NCBI GenBank assembly: GCA_900539855.1
Contig: UQDO01000010.1
Location: 1 to 55,768, forward strand
DNA from: an uncultured Oscillospiraceae bacterium
GTDB taxonomy: Bacteria > Bacillota > Clostridia > Oscillospirales > Acutalibacteraceae
Length of the DNA: 55,768 nucleotides
Reading direction: 5' to 3'
The first letter of the stretch is position 1, and every line of letters starts with the position of its first letter. The notes beneath the pieces were generated by a model that was not told where the DNA came from, did not search any database, and saw nothing but the letters and a program-made list of their open reading frames with translations. Of this stretch, positions 25,816 through 35,277 are shown piece after piece. A program made the translations under genes and the position numbers.

Positions 25816-25838
25816 CTGTTTTATAGGAGTATCGAAAA

Positions 25839-26549
25839 ATGCAAAGAATGCTCGGCACCGTCCGCAAGGCGGTCGATAAATACAATATGATATCGGGAGG
25901 CGACAAAATAGCGGTCGGCGTTTCGGGCGGCAAGGACAGCCTTGTACTTCTGACGGCGCTGTCCCGGCTGCGTGAATTTTACCCGGCTTTGTTCGAGGTC
26001 ATCGGTATTTCGGTAGATCCCGATTTTGGCGGTAAAAGCACAGATTTTTCCGGAGTCGCCGAATACTGCAAGGAACTTTCGGTCCCGTTTATTGTTGAAA
26101 AAACACTGCTGTGGGACATCGTATTTAAAGAAAGAAACGAAAAAAATCCGTGCAGCCTTTGTTCACGCATAAGGAAAGGCGCACTGTATAACGCCGCTAT
26201 ACGCTCCGGCTGCAACAAGGTGGCTTTAGGTCACCACATGGACGACGCCGCCGTGACGTTCTTTATGAGCCTTTTGAAAAACGGCACACTGAGCTGCTTT
26301 TCACCGGTAAATCATCTTGAGGAAAAAGGTATAGACGTAATAAGACCGCTTGTGCTTACCCGTGAATTTGACACGGCAGGCGCGGCTAAAAAATATAAAA
26401 TGCCGGTGATAAAGAGCGGCTGCACCGAAAACGGCTGCACCGCAAGAAGCGATGTAGCCGCCGCCTTAAAGGCTCTCGGAAAGGATTACGGAGGTCTGAC
26501 CGAAAAAACGGTGGGAGCTATGATGAGGGCTCATCTTTTCGGTTGGTAA
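25839..26549 (+). CDS. TtcA-like PP-loop ATPase (tRNA thiolation family)
   Basis: A 236-residue adenylating enzyme. The PP-loop SGGKDSL is at about 29-35, followed by a CSLC pair within PCSLCSRIRKGALYNAA near residue 108 and the LGHHMDDAAVTFFMSL segment near 128, both hallmarks of the TtcA/TtuA group, in which cysteines hold a 4Fe-4S cluster used to thiolate tRNA. A third cysteine pair CTENGC lies near 190. In E. coli the homologue makes 2-thiocytidine at position 32, but the short Clostridial versions have not all been assigned, so the modified base is inferred. A free-standing gene with its own GGAG. Confidence 0.87.
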   Translation: MQRMLGTVRKAVDKYNMISGGDKIAVGVSGGKDSLVLLTALSRLREFYPALFEVIGISVDPDFGGKSTDFSGVAEYCKELSVPFIVEKTLLWDIVFKERNEKNPCSLCSRIRKGALYNAAIRSGCNKVALGHHMDDAAVTFFMSLLKNGTLSCFSPVNHLEEKGIDVIRPLVLTREFDTAGAAKKYKMPVIKSGCTENGCTARSDVAAALKALGKDYGGLTEKTVGAMMRAHLFGW

Positions 26550-26625
26550 AACGCCATACAAATATTGAAATTATTTTATATTTGTGATAGAATTGTCGGA
26601 GTAATCTGAAAAGGAGGGTGATACC

Positions 26626-28170
26626 GTGCCGGTCGATGTTTATAACAGAATAAAGTCAAAAATACTGCCGACATACAAATTTGCTTTTTGTTTTTCGGTC
26701 ATTTTCGGGTTTATCGCTCACTTTTACCGCATGACGAACTGGCTGCCGAACTGGGACTCTCTTGTTTTCCGCAATGATCCGCAGCATATGGAGTCACTGG
26801 GAAGATGGTTTTTGCCGTATGCATCAGGGATCAGCAGCAGCTACGAGCTGCCGTGGCTCAACGGCATACTAAGTATTCTATATATCAGCATTGCGGTCGT
26901 TTTCATATGCAAAACCTTTGATGTCAAAGGACGGCTCACAGCCGCTCTGATCGGTGCCGTGACGGTGACATTTCCAACCGTTATATCGACCTTTACTTAC
27001 TGCTATGTTGCCGATGCGTATTCGCTGGCATTTCTTTTCTCCTGCATCGCCGTTTACCTTTTAACGCACAAAGGACTCTTGGCGACGATACCGGCTGTGG
27101 CACTGCTGACGCTGTCCTTGGGCATTTATCAGGCATATATCACGGTCGCGATAGCACTGCTGATGTGCAGCCTGTTAATAAGGCTCATCTCCGGTGAGAG
27201 CACATGCAAAGTGTCGCTTAAAAGTGCACTCAAGTACTTAGTCTGCGGTGCCTTGTCACTTTTACTTTACTACTGTATTAACTCCGCCGTTATGGCGCTT
27301 ATGCATGTAGAAGCGTCTGATTATCAGAACATTTCCGGCACATTCAGCTTTAAGGAATTTGATCTTATATCGGCTATCATATCGGCTTATTATGTATTTT
27401 TCAAATTCTTTTTCGATTTTGACGGTGGCTTTAACCTGTACTCAGCCGTCAATATCGCAGTCTATGCTGCGCTGCTTATCGGATATGCGGCATTGGCGGT
27501 CAAAAGTAAGCGCCGCATAGCGGCATGTCTGCTGTCATTGGCTTACATTGTGCTGATACCGCTCGGCTGCACGGCGCTTTACCTTGCAAACAGCGGTCTT
27601 GACTATCATAATCTGATGAAAATGAGCTATTTTATAGCATACATATATCTACTGCTGCTTTTGGAAAGGCTGGATTTCAAGGCGGCGCTGCCGCAGGCTA
27701 TAAAGACATGGACCGTAACGGTTTTGTGCCTTGCCGTGGTATTTATAAACACCGTGACCGCGAATGTGGCTTACCACAAGCTGCAGATCGCGTTTTACAG
27801 ATCGTACGGAATACTTGTAAGGATGTCAGACCGTATTGAGTCGCTTGAAGGCTGTGAAAATTTTCAAAAAATACTTGTGATAGGCTCACTTGACGATTCA
27901 GAAAGCTATTCCGTGAATTTTCCTCCCGATATAACCGGCACGACCGACGGTCTTATCATACGTCACGACGACGAAACGGTGGGTCAGAGCGTCGTCGCAT
28001 CGGCACTTTGCGATTACTGCGATATGTCGCTCGAATTTGTTCACGGCGATGAGGCAGATGCGCTCAAAGGCACCGAAACAGTAATAAACATGCCCTGCTG
28101 GCCAAGTGACGGGTCGGTCGCTGCACTCGGCGACACGGTCATACTTAAATTGGGTGAGGAAGTGCGCTGA
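26626..28170 (+). CDS. GtrII-like multi-pass glucosyltransferase domain protein
   Basis: A 514-residue membrane protein with about ten predicted helices spread over residues 20-385 and a soluble C-terminal part of about 120 residues. The opening HFYRMTNWLPNWDSLVF with conserved Asp and the SLGIYQAYITVA segment (about 165) are typical of the Glucos_trans_II (GtrII) family, which transfers glucose from a lipid carrier to surface polymers outside the membrane. Start GTG behind AAGGAGGGTGAT. With the GT2 and GtrA-like proteins nearby it could form a complete decoration set. A YdjC-type deacetylase gene follows within 33 bases. Confidence 0.85.
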   Translation: MPVDVYNRIKSKILPTYKFAFCFSVIFGFIAHFYRMTNWLPNWDSLVFRNDPQHMESLGRWFLPYASGISSSYELPWLNGILSILYISIAVVFICKTFDVKGRLTAALIGAVTVTFPTVISTFTYCYVADAYSLAFLFSCIAVYLLTHKGLLATIPAVALLTLSLGIYQAYITVAIALLMCSLLIRLISGESTCKVSLKSALKYLVCGALSLLLYYCINSAVMALMHVEASDYQNISGTFSFKEFDLISAIISAYYVFFKFFFDFDGGFNLYSAVNIAVYAALLIGYAALAVKSKRRIAACLLSLAYIVLIPLGCTALYLANSGLDYHNLMKMSYFIAYIYLLLLLERLDFKAALPQAIKTWTVTVLCLAVVFINTVTANVAYHKLQIAFYRSYGILVRMSDRIESLEGCENFQKILVIGSLDDSESYSVNFPPDITGTTDGLIIRHDDETVGQSVVASALCDYCDMSLEFVHGDEADALKGTETVINMPCWPSDGSVAALGDTVILKLGEEVR

Positions 28171-28203
28171 ACGCAAAGATCACAAATGTCAGGTGGGAAT
28201 AAA

Positions 28204-29067
28204 TTGCATATCTATTTTTGCGCCGACGATTTCGGCATTACCCGGTCTTCGTGCGACCGTATAGCAGAGTGTGTGAACGGCGGATGCCTCAACAAGGTAA
28301 GCGTTCTGCCCAATTCCCGGCTTGAAAATATAGAGGAAAAGCTTAAAGCCTTAAAGGGCGCCCGGCTCTCGGTGCACCTTGATCTGGTTGAGGGCAGATG
28401 TGTGGGAAACGCAGAAGAGCTTTCCTTGCTTACCGACTCCGAGGGGTATTTCAAAAACGAATTTGCAGGACTGCTTTTATGCTCTGTTTTACACAAAAAA
28501 GCCTTTAAGCAGCAGGTCAAGGCTGAGATAAGGGCGCAGATAAAAAGAGCACTCTGCATCTTTCCCTTTGGCACCCCCTTTTTATTGGACAGCCACCAGC
28601 ATACACATATGATACCTGCTGTGTTTTCAACACTTTGCGAGGTCATAGAAGAGGACGGCTTAGACGTGCGGTATCTGCGGATGCCGGTCGAACCGGCAAT
28701 GCCTTTTCTGAAAACGCCGTCGCTGCTGCCTGCTTACCTTTCGGTCAATCTTATAAAACGTATAATACTGCGGCTGTGCTTTTTGTTTGACCGCAAAAAA
28801 TACCGGAAGCTGAACGTTCCGGGTGCGTGCTTTTTCGGCATAATGTTTTCGGGTGATATGTCGGAAGCAAGGGTAAAAAGGCTGCTTCCAAAATTTATAG
28901 AATACGCGCAAAAGCGAGAAAAGGATCTTGAGGTTCTTTTTCATCCGGGGTATATAACGGAGGATGAAAATACGGCATATTCCAAAAGCGTTAAATTCAG
29001 AAAATTTTATCTCTCCCCCGGCAGGCGGCGCGAATACGATGCGGCACGCAACATTAACGGAAAATAG
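28204..29067 (+). CDS. YdjC/ChbG-family carbohydrate deacetylase
   Basis: About 287 residues. The metal site is visible in CADDFGIT (Asp pair at the N-terminus), VHLDLVEG (His, about 60) and LLDSHQHTHMIP (His pair, about 130), as in ChbG and HpnK, which remove acetyl groups from N-acetylated sugars or lipid-linked sugars. An ATG at 28186 adds six residues, but AGGTGGGA at 28191-28198 is placed for the TTG at 28204, and family members start at this point, so I prefer TTG. It follows the GtrII-like gene and is closed by a perfect hairpin, suggesting a two-gene unit that modifies a surface glycan. Confidence 0.85.
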   Translation: MHIYFCADDFGITRSSCDRIAECVNGGCLNKVSVLPNSRLENIEEKLKALKGARLSVHLDLVEGRCVGNAEELSLLTDSEGYFKNEFAGLLLCSVLHKKAFKQQVKAEIRAQIKRALCIFPFGTPFLLDSHQHTHMIPAVFSTLCEVIEEDGLDVRYLRMPVEPAMPFLKTPSLLPAYLSVNLIKRIILRLCFLFDRKKYRKLNVPGACFFGIMFSGDMSEARVKRLLPKFIEYAQKREKDLEVLFHPGYITEDENTAYSKSVKFRKFYLSPGRRREYDAARNINGK

Positions 29068-29070
29068 ATG

Positions 29071-29102
29071 AAATCCCGGCAGTAAATTTACTGCCGGGAT
29101 TT
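29071..29102. terminator. bidirectional terminator between convergent units
   Basis: A 32-base perfect palindrome, AAATCCCGGCAGTAAA paired with its complement, followed by TTTTC on the plus strand. It ends the deacetylase unit and, from the other side, the long exopolysaccharide operon. Confidence 0.88.
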
Positions 29103-29141
29103 TTCGGCTTTTAAACCGACGCTGCCCCTTCTACAGTCTGA

Positions 29142-30056
29142 CTATTCATCCAGAAATTCATCAACTATGTATCTTGGTCTTGCCTGTACCTCTTCAAATA
29201 TTCTTGATATATAGTATCCTATTATACCGAGGCTTATCATTATGATGCTGCCCGTGAAAAGCAGCAGGAAAATGACTGTGGTCATGCCCTCTATCGCTCG
29301 TCCGACTATTTTATCAACAAGGCTCCATATGCCGACAAACACCGAAATGGCCAACATTATCACACCGAACCATGTGACTATCTGCATAGGGTGCGACGTA
29401 AAGCTGGTGACCGACGACGCGGCATATTTCATCAGCTTTACGGTAGACCATTTTGAGCTTCCGGCAAACCTTTTTCCGACATCATAGGTGATCGACGTCC
29501 TTTTGTACCCGACCCATGATGAAAGGGTCCTGAAAAACATGCGATGCTCAGGCATCTTTGCAAGAGCGTTTATGACCTTGCGGTCAAGCAGCTTGAAATC
29601 CGACGTGTCACGCATATCTATCTTTGTCACCTTGGACATCCACCGGTAGAAAAGCTCGGCACCGGCACGGTGCAGGCGGCTTTCGCTGCCGCGCGTGTTT
29701 TTTATGCCCTCCACGACCTCATAGCCCTGTTCCCAAAGCCTATACATATCAACTATTTTTTTGGGCGGATGCTGCAGGTCACAGTCCAGCACCACCGCGC
29801 AGTCGCCCCTGCAGCGTTTGAGTCCGGCAAAGATAGCCGGATCCTTGCCGAAATTACGCGAAAAATGCACGCCTTTGAAGCGCTTGTCAGTCCCATGCAG
29901 CCTGGATATTATTTCCCATGTGTTGTCGGTCGAGCCGTCGTCGACAAACAGCACCTCGTAATCTATATTCGCATCGGTAAGTATAGAATTCAGGGTACCC
30001 GACATGGTTTCAAGCGTCTCAGCCTCACAAAAGGCTGGTATTATAACCGACAGCAT
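29142..30056 (-). CDS. polyprenyl-phosphate glycosyltransferase, GT2 (GtrB/DPM1 type)
   Basis: A 304-residue membrane GT2 and the last gene of the exopolysaccharide operon. It opens LSVIIPAFCEAETL, with FVDDGSTDNTW near residue 38 and the DxD-containing VLDCDLQHPPK near 90; two C-terminal membrane helices (about 222-245 and 260-285) end in RPRYIVDEF. It should load a sugar onto undecaprenyl phosphate at the inner membrane face. It follows the coiled-coil gene after 38 bases with a GGAGG before its ATG. A paralogue lies at 22336 outside the operon. Confidence 0.92.
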   Translation of the reverse strand: MLSVIIPAFCEAETLETMSGTLNSILTDANIDYEVLFVDDGSTDNTWEIISRLHGTDKRFKGVHFSRNFGKDPAIFAGLKRCRGDCAVVLDCDLQHPPKKIVDMYRLWEQGYEVVEGIKNTRGSESRLHRAGAELFYRWMSKVTKIDMRDTSDFKLLDRKVINALAKMPEHRMFFRTLSSWVGYKRTSITYDVGKRFAGSSKWSTVKLMKYAASSVTSFTSHPMQIVTWFGVIMLAISVFVGIWSLVDKIVGRAIEGMTTVIFLLLFTGSIIMISLGIIGYYISRIFEEVQARPRYIVDEFLDE

Positions 30057-30094
30057 AGCATTTCCTCCTCATTACCTTAGGCTGGCACACTTTT

Positions 30095-30742
30095 TTACCT
30101 TCCCTCTATCATGCGGTCGGTATCGGTGTTTACGGTCTCATTGATCATGTTTTCAATCTCGCGGCAGATATCGTTTTTGCTGCCCTCGATATTCTTCATG
30201 TCCTCTACAGTCCTGTCCGATGCGGCGGTAAGCCGGTCAAGCTCGGCGGTCGCCTCGCTGCAAAGTGAGGCTAAGGCGTCCTTTTGCTTTTTCTGCATTT
30301 CATTGACCGAATCGACAATAGCCGCAACCTCGCTGCGATATTCAGCCATGCGGTCAAACATCATGTCGGCATATTCCCTGATCTTGGCGCTGACCGCCTT
30401 GTTTTTGTTTTCAATATCGCGGTATGCCACGGCAAATATTATGCCGAGCCGTTCGGTCTCTGACGCCTCGTTTTCTTTGTTAAGCCGCCCATTCAGTTCT
30501 TCTATCTGCTGCTTATAACCGGCTTCGTTTGCTTGATATTCCTCTATTCTGCTTTTCAGAATATCAAGCTCCTGCTTATTGAGTTCATCAAGGCTTTTGT
30601 ATTCCGAAGCCCTTCTTTCGAGCTCCTCTGTTTTGGCTTTCAGCTGCTTTATCTCTCCGAGCAGACTGCTGTTGCTGTCTGTAAGAAACTTGCAGTAATC
30701 GTCTGTTTCCCTGCGGTTATATCCGAATAAGCTTACCTTCAT
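30095..30742 (-). CDS. DivIVA-like coiled-coil protein
   Basis: A 215-residue cytoplasmic protein. The opening MKVSLFGYNRRETDDYCKF resembles the N-terminal membrane-targeting motif of DivIVA/GpsB proteins (a GY.. turn followed by an acidic helix). Residues about 25-95 and 115-200 are heptad-rich, Glu/Lys/Leu coiled coil. There is no membrane helix. Its ATG overlaps the EAL gene stop by ATGA, so the two are translationally coupled. A scaffold placing the polysaccharide machinery or the phosphodiesterase at curved membrane is a reasonable inference, not shown by the sequence. Confidence 0.72.
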   Translation of the reverse strand: MKVSLFGYNRRETDDYCKFLTDSNSSLLGEIKQLKAKTEELERRASEYKSLDELNKQELDILKSRIEEYQANEAGYKQQIEELNGRLNKENEASETERLGIIFAVAYRDIENKNKAVSAKIREYADMMFDRMAEYRSEVAAIVDSVNEMQKKQKDALASLCSEATAELDRLTAASDRTVEDMKNIEGSKNDICREIENMINETVNTDTDRMIEGR

Positions 30743-32127
30743 ATGATCACATCTTTCTGCTTTGATCTGTTATTTATCACGGCTTTTTCAAACCTGTCCG
30801 GACCGACAGGCTTGTAAAAATAATACCCTTGTACATATGTGACTCCGGCGCTTTTGAGCAGTTCTATCTGCTCAAGCGTTTCGGCGCCTTCGCACACTAC
30901 CTTTAAATTCATATCCTGTGCCACATTGACAAGACTTTTGAATATCCTCCTGCCTATCTGACTCGACATTCCGGCTGTTATGGATTTGCTCAGCTTTATG
31001 GCGTCCACAGGGAAGTTTTTAAGATCGTCAAACGACGAATACCCGTCGCCGAAATCGTCAAGTAATATACATAGTCCGGCACTTTTGAGTTTCTTAAGAT
31101 TTTTGGCTATGTTATCTGCATCGCCGTCATAATCGCATTTGTCCTCGAGCACCTCTAAGGCTATGAGCGACGGCTTGACCGAATACCTTTGCAGCAGTGC
31201 CGTGAGCTGCTCCGCCACGCCGTCAAAAGACAATGTGTTGCGCGAAAAGTTGACCGAAATATAGTTTAGGTAGCGGCAGACGCCGTTATGCACCGACGCC
31301 CACTGACAGACCTTTTCAAATACAAAGGTGTCAAATTCCCTGTCCAGATTTCCTTCCCTTACAGCCGGCACAAAGTCCGCCGGAAGAAGCACGTTGTTGT
31401 TGCTGTTCAGCCTTGAAAGCACCTCGCAGCCAATGATGTTTCCGCTGCTTATGTCAATAACCGGCTGAAATTCAAGGAAGAAATTATTTTTCCCGACACC
31501 GTTTCTGAGATTTTTTCCGATCTCCATACGGTTGTCATAGTCGTTTTGCAGGTCATAGTCCCACGCGACATAGTCGCGCGTACTGTTTTTTGCCTCGGTG
31601 CACGCCAGCTTCGCCCGTGCCACCGATTCCTCAAAGCCTATGGTGCCGGCAGGTATCAGATACGCCCCGAAATTGACCGTAATAGGTGAAACATCCTCTT
31701 TTGACCTGCAAAAAAGCGCAAGATCGTGCCTTATCTGACCGACCACCGACGTAAGGTTTGATTCGCTCATTCTTGTCAGCACAATATACTCCCTGCCGCC
31801 CTGCCTTGCAACCATATCGTCCTTGCCGTCAAACGAGGCAAGCAGCGTTTCCTCAAGGTGGACATATCCGGCTTCGGTGCCGCCGGTCTTTTTCGGGTGC
31901 CCTATTTCCCCATCCGACGCAGAGATATAGACAACACCGCACGGTATTCTTGATACGCGCCTTATTCTGTCATAGCTTCTCTGAACAGCCAGCAGAGGTT
32001 TTATTTCGCTGTGGCGCCTGCCGCCGAAGCTTTTGAGGGCGCGGCTTATAAACAGCACTCCTATAGAAAACATACACACAAACACTGCTATTAAAGCAGC
32101 CGTTACAACAATATAACTGACATCCAT
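30739..32127 (-). CDS. membrane-bound EAL-domain c-di-GMP phosphodiesterase with degenerate GGDEF
   Basis: A 462-residue protein: one N-terminal membrane helix (about 6-28), a degenerate GGDEF-like domain (about 50-195) where the active-site position reads QGGREYIV, and a C-terminal EAL domain (about 205-455). The EAL domain keeps the key residues: EVLSR (the EAL position, about 233), the Asn of VNFSR, Glu of LEVLEDK, DDFGDG (about 357), the Lys of IKLSKS, CEGAET and the QGYYF end. It is therefore probably catalytically active and hydrolyses c-di-GMP to pGpG. It sits in an operon whose leader carries a c-di-GMP riboswitch, implying feedback. Its start overlaps the previous gene by one base. 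Confidence 0.9.
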   Translation of the reverse strand: MDVSYIVVTAALIAVFVCMFSIGVLFISRALKSFGGRRHSEIKPLLAVQRSYDRIRRVSRIPCGVVYISASDGEIGHPKKTGGTEAGYVHLEETLLASFDGKDDMVARQGGREYIVLTRMSESNLTSVVGQIRHDLALFCRSKEDVSPITVNFGAYLIPAGTIGFEESVARAKLACTEAKNSTRDYVAWDYDLQNDYDNRMEIGKNLRNGVGKNNFFLEFQPVIDISSGNIIGCEVLSRLNSNNNVLLPADFVPAVREGNLDREFDTFVFEKVCQWASVHNGVCRYLNYISVNFSRNTLSFDGVAEQLTALLQRYSVKPSLIALEVLEDKCDYDGDADNIAKNLKKLKSAGLCILLDDFGDGYSSFDDLKNFPVDAIKLSKSITAGMSSQIGRRIFKSLVNVAQDMNLKVVCEGAETLEQIELLKSAGVTYVQGYYFYKPVGPDRFEKAVINNRSKQKDVII

Positions 32128-33211
32128 TAGTTATCGCTCCAAAAACAATATACCGGCAACTCTCCGGGTCTTCGCACAAAGCCGGCGGGTACAGCCGCTT
32201 TGTCTGCCGCAATAAGATCCTTTTTCCCCTGCCTCTTTCTTCTTATTACCTCACGCACAAAACCAATACCGCCGAATTGCGGCAAAAGAAACCTGTCGCG
32301 GAAGTTTAGCCCATTGTTCCTGCGGTATTCCGCAAGAACCTCCGTCACGGCTGCCGTGACCGCTTTTTTGGAAAGCATACCCTTTTTGCGGTTTTCCGAT
32401 AATATGTATTTGTAAAACCTTAAAAGCCGTTTTACGTCTCCGGCAGAGCGGAAATACACTCCGTTTATATAAAAATCCTCCTCGCCTGCAGGAATTCCTG
32501 AAAGCATGGCGTTGTAGTACCGGCGTTCGCTTTCAAGCACCTCCTGCTTCTGCTTTTCTGGCGTTTTGCTGGTTATCGACATATCATGTATGCGGTAAAG
32601 CATGAGATAATCGCCGCTGCAGGTGATTTTTACACCGTCGGCTGCCATCCTCGTCCACAGATCAAGATCCTCGGAGCAGGTGTGCCGCGGATCGTAGCTG
32701 TACCGCTTCATCAACTCTGTCCTTGCAATAACGCCGGGGTGCAGCACCGGGCAGAAAAACAAAAGCATCGCCTTTATGCTCTCGCTGTCACACCCTCTGC
32801 CTATACCGCATGGTATTATATCGTCGCCCTTCAGCGCAAAAAACCGGCAGAATGAGAGGCCGACATCGGGATTTTCCTCCATATACCGGTACTGCTTTTC
32901 AAAGCGGTCGGCAAGGCAGATATCATCTGCATCCATCCGGACTATATATTTTCCGGCTGCAAGACCCACAGCCTTATTGAGTGAATTTGCAAGCCTTAGA
33001 TTGGTCTCGTTTGTGACAACCTTTATCCTTTGGTCCGCAGCCGAGTAATCCGACAGTATTTTCCCGTATCGTCGGTCGATGCGTCGTCTATCACTATGAC
33101 CTCAAATAAGTCGAAGGTCTGTGAAATAATACTGTCCATGGTCTGCCGCAAAAACCGTTCGCCGTTGTACACAGCCATTATGACAGACAGCCGAGGCTTT
33201 GATTGCTCCAT
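32127..33211 (-). pseudogene. GT2 glycosyltransferase with a -1 frameshift
   Basis: Two reading frames together form a normal 361-residue GT2: 33211 to about 33062 gives LSVIMAVYNGERFLRQTMDS and VIDDASTDDTGK; the other frame from about 33059 continues with KILSDYSAADQRIKVVTNET, then KYIVRMDADDI (catalytic DxD) to the stop at 32127. The break is at a run of four A on the minus strand (33062-33059) where five would restore the frame. The first frame stops 12 codons later. Options are a real inactivating deletion, a sequencing or assembly error, slippage-mediated expression, or a separate downstream product from the internal ATG at 32969. The rest of the operon is intact. Confidence 0.85.
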
Positions 33212-33218
33212 AAAATTT

Positions 33219-34211
33219 CTATCCTTTCAGCAAAGAGCAGACGCGCAAAAACAGATAAGCCGTTTTAAATGCCTGCCGCTTTAAAAGCGACAAAGCAATC
33301 CTGCTCTTTACGGTTATGCCCGAAAACCGGGCATTTTTCAAAGCATTTTCAAACACTCCGGGGTAAATGCTCCGGGCGGTATCCAAAACGCCGCGCGATC
33401 CGCATTTTGCCGCGCTGGCAAAAATGACAAAAAACATAAAAGCCGCATAGCGGTAAAGCGCCTGTCTTACATTGTCTCCGCAGTTTTCGGCACTATACAG
33501 TATCTCCACGCCAAGCCTTATGTCCTCAAAATGCCGTGGGCTGTACAGCCTTGACATCGACCCCTCGCGGCAGCGGCAGTTGTATGCCGTTTCCACAGAC
33601 ACATACACACTTTTTGCTTCAAGATAGCACGGTATCAGGCAGGTGACATCCTCGCCCATTGATATGCGAGAATCGACCGACAACTGATGCTTTTTTATGA
33701 TATCGCTTTTAAATACCTTGCCCCACAAAAAGTAATGCATGTGGTGCATATGACTGTCGAGCAGCATGTTATCGGTGACGGTCTTAAGACATTCCCCGGT
33801 ATACAAGCCCTCAGGTATGGGTTCCGCGTCACGCAAGACGCGGTCTCCGGTCACATAATTAATCGCAAAAGACACTATATCCGGTTTGTACCTTTCGATC
33901 AGCTGATAAGCGTTTTTGAGGAAACCCTTTTCTATGGTGTCGTCGCTGTCAACATTTATTATGTATCTGCCCTCTGCTGCCCGTACGCCTGCCTGTCTTG
34001 CCGATACAAGTCCCCCGTTTTGCTTATGTATAACCTTTATCCTTTCATCCTTTGCGGCATACATGTCGCATATTCCGGGGCAGCCGTCAGGCGAGCCGTC
34101 GTCTACCAGTATCAGCTCGTAATCGGTAAAATCCTCAGACAGTATACTGTCGATACATGCCGAAAGATACGCTTCAACATTCCATACGGGCACGATTATT
34201 GAAAAATACAT
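33219..34211 (-). CDS. GT2 glycosyltransferase
   Basis: A 330-residue cytoplasmic GT2 enzyme. It opens FSIIVPVWNVEAYLSACIDS, with LVDDGSPDGCP at about 38 and the DxD motif in NVDSDDTIEKG at about 92. The C-terminal half has no membrane helix and is typical of capsule or EPS glycosyltransferases that add one sugar to the lipid-linked repeat unit; the sugar cannot be predicted. It is 7 bases from the frameshifted GT2 gene and 1 base from the next, within the operon. Confidence 0.92.
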   Translation of the reverse strand: MYFSIIVPVWNVEAYLSACIDSILSEDFTDYELILVDDGSPDGCPGICDMYAAKDERIKVIHKQNGGLVSARQAGVRAAEGRYIINVDSDDTIEKGFLKNAYQLIERYKPDIVSFAINYVTGDRVLRDAEPIPEGLYTGECLKTVTDNMLLDSHMHHMHYFLWGKVFKSDIIKKHQLSVDSRISMGEDVTCLIPCYLEAKSVYVSVETAYNCRCREGSMSRLYSPRHFEDIRLGVEILYSAENCGDNVRQALYRYAAFMFFVIFASAAKCGSRGVLDTARSIYPGVFENALKNARFSGITVKSRIALSLLKRQAFKTAYLFLRVCSLLKG

Positions 34212-34212
34212 T

Positions 34213-35277
34213 CTATCCCCTGCTTTTGAGTTTTATAAGCAGCCTTTGAAGGCGCACGGCTGAAAACCTCATGGTCATCGCAAATACCGCCTGTGCAAAC
34301 GGCAGTCTGTGCCACGGATAGCGTTTGAGCGTGGCTCTGAGCCTTTCGGAACGGCATATCGCCTTTAGTCTTTCGTTCAGCTGTCTGCCTGTAAGCTTGT
34401 TTTGATCTGCAAACTGTATTTCCTGCATAAGCGCCGCCCTTGCGTACGCCTGAAACAGTCGGTCGGTATATATTCTGTATATGTCCTCGCTCATGCGCTT
34501 GCCGAGACGCTCGTTTATGCCGTCGGTTATGCGGCAGCACATTTGAAATCTGTCCGGACGGTAGCTTTTTGAAAGCGAGCCTTGGTTGCGGCAATAGCAG
34601 TAGTACGCACCCTTTATCCCCACCGCGCGGTTTGACAGCATAAGAAAATCGAGCAGGAAAAAGACGTCCTCGCTCACAACCTCGCGTTCGGACATAAAGC
34701 GCAGTCTGTTTTCTTCCAAAATACTGCGCCGGTAAATGTTTTTAACGGTGCTGAAGCCGTACCGGCTGTCCTCCGGCTCACCGGGCAATGCGCCCGAGAT
34801 ATCAAGCATAAGCCGGTCAATGCCGTCCTTGCCCGAAAAGCATTTATATTCGCTAAAGCAGTTTATTTCCCTTTCCTCGCCCGATCTTGCGGTCATAATA
34901 CCGCCGATACAAAGAAAACCGCACATGGCTATGTCGGCGTCCTCATTCTTAGCGGCAGAATACAAAGCTTCGTACATGTCGTGCTTTACAAAGTCATCCG
35001 AATCGACAAAGCCGACATATTCGCCGCAGGCTATATCCAGTCCGCTGTTTCGGGCAAATCCCAGTCCCCCGTTTTCCTTATGAATTACCTTTATGCGGCT
35101 GTCCTTTTTTGCCCACCGGTCGCACAATGATGGGCAATTATCGGGTGAGCCGTCGTCCACAAGTATTATTTCTATGTCGGAAAGGGTCTGGGCTATCAGC
35201 GACTCTATGCATCTGTCAAGATATTTTTCGACCTTATATACCGGTACTATTATGCTTACCTCAGGCATTTTTTGCAC
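34213..35277 (-). CDS. GT2 glycosyltransferase
   Basis: A 354-residue GT2 paralogue of its neighbour. It begins PEVSIIVPVYKVEKYLDRCI, has LVDDGSPDNCP near residue 40, and GFVDSDDFVKH (DxD) near 92. A hydrophobic stretch is absent, so it is probably peripheral. Its start lies 17 bases inside the preceding GT4 gene, indicating translational coupling. Part of the repeat-unit assembly set. Confidence 0.92.
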   Translation of the reverse strand: MQKMPEVSIIVPVYKVEKYLDRCIESLIAQTLSDIEIILVDDGSPDNCPSLCDRWAKKDSRIKVIHKENGGLGFARNSGLDIACGEYVGFVDSDDFVKHDMYEALYSAAKNEDADIAMCGFLCIGGIMTARSGEEREINCFSEYKCFSGKDGIDRLMLDISGALPGEPEDSRYGFSTVKNIYRRSILEENRLRFMSEREVVSEDVFFLLDFLMLSNRAVGIKGAYYCYCRNQGSLSKSYRPDRFQMCCRITDGINERLGKRMSEDIYRIYTDRLFQAYARAALMQEIQFADQNKLTGRQLNERLKAICRSERLRATLKRYPWHRLPFAQAVFAMTMRFSAVRLQRLLIKLKSRG

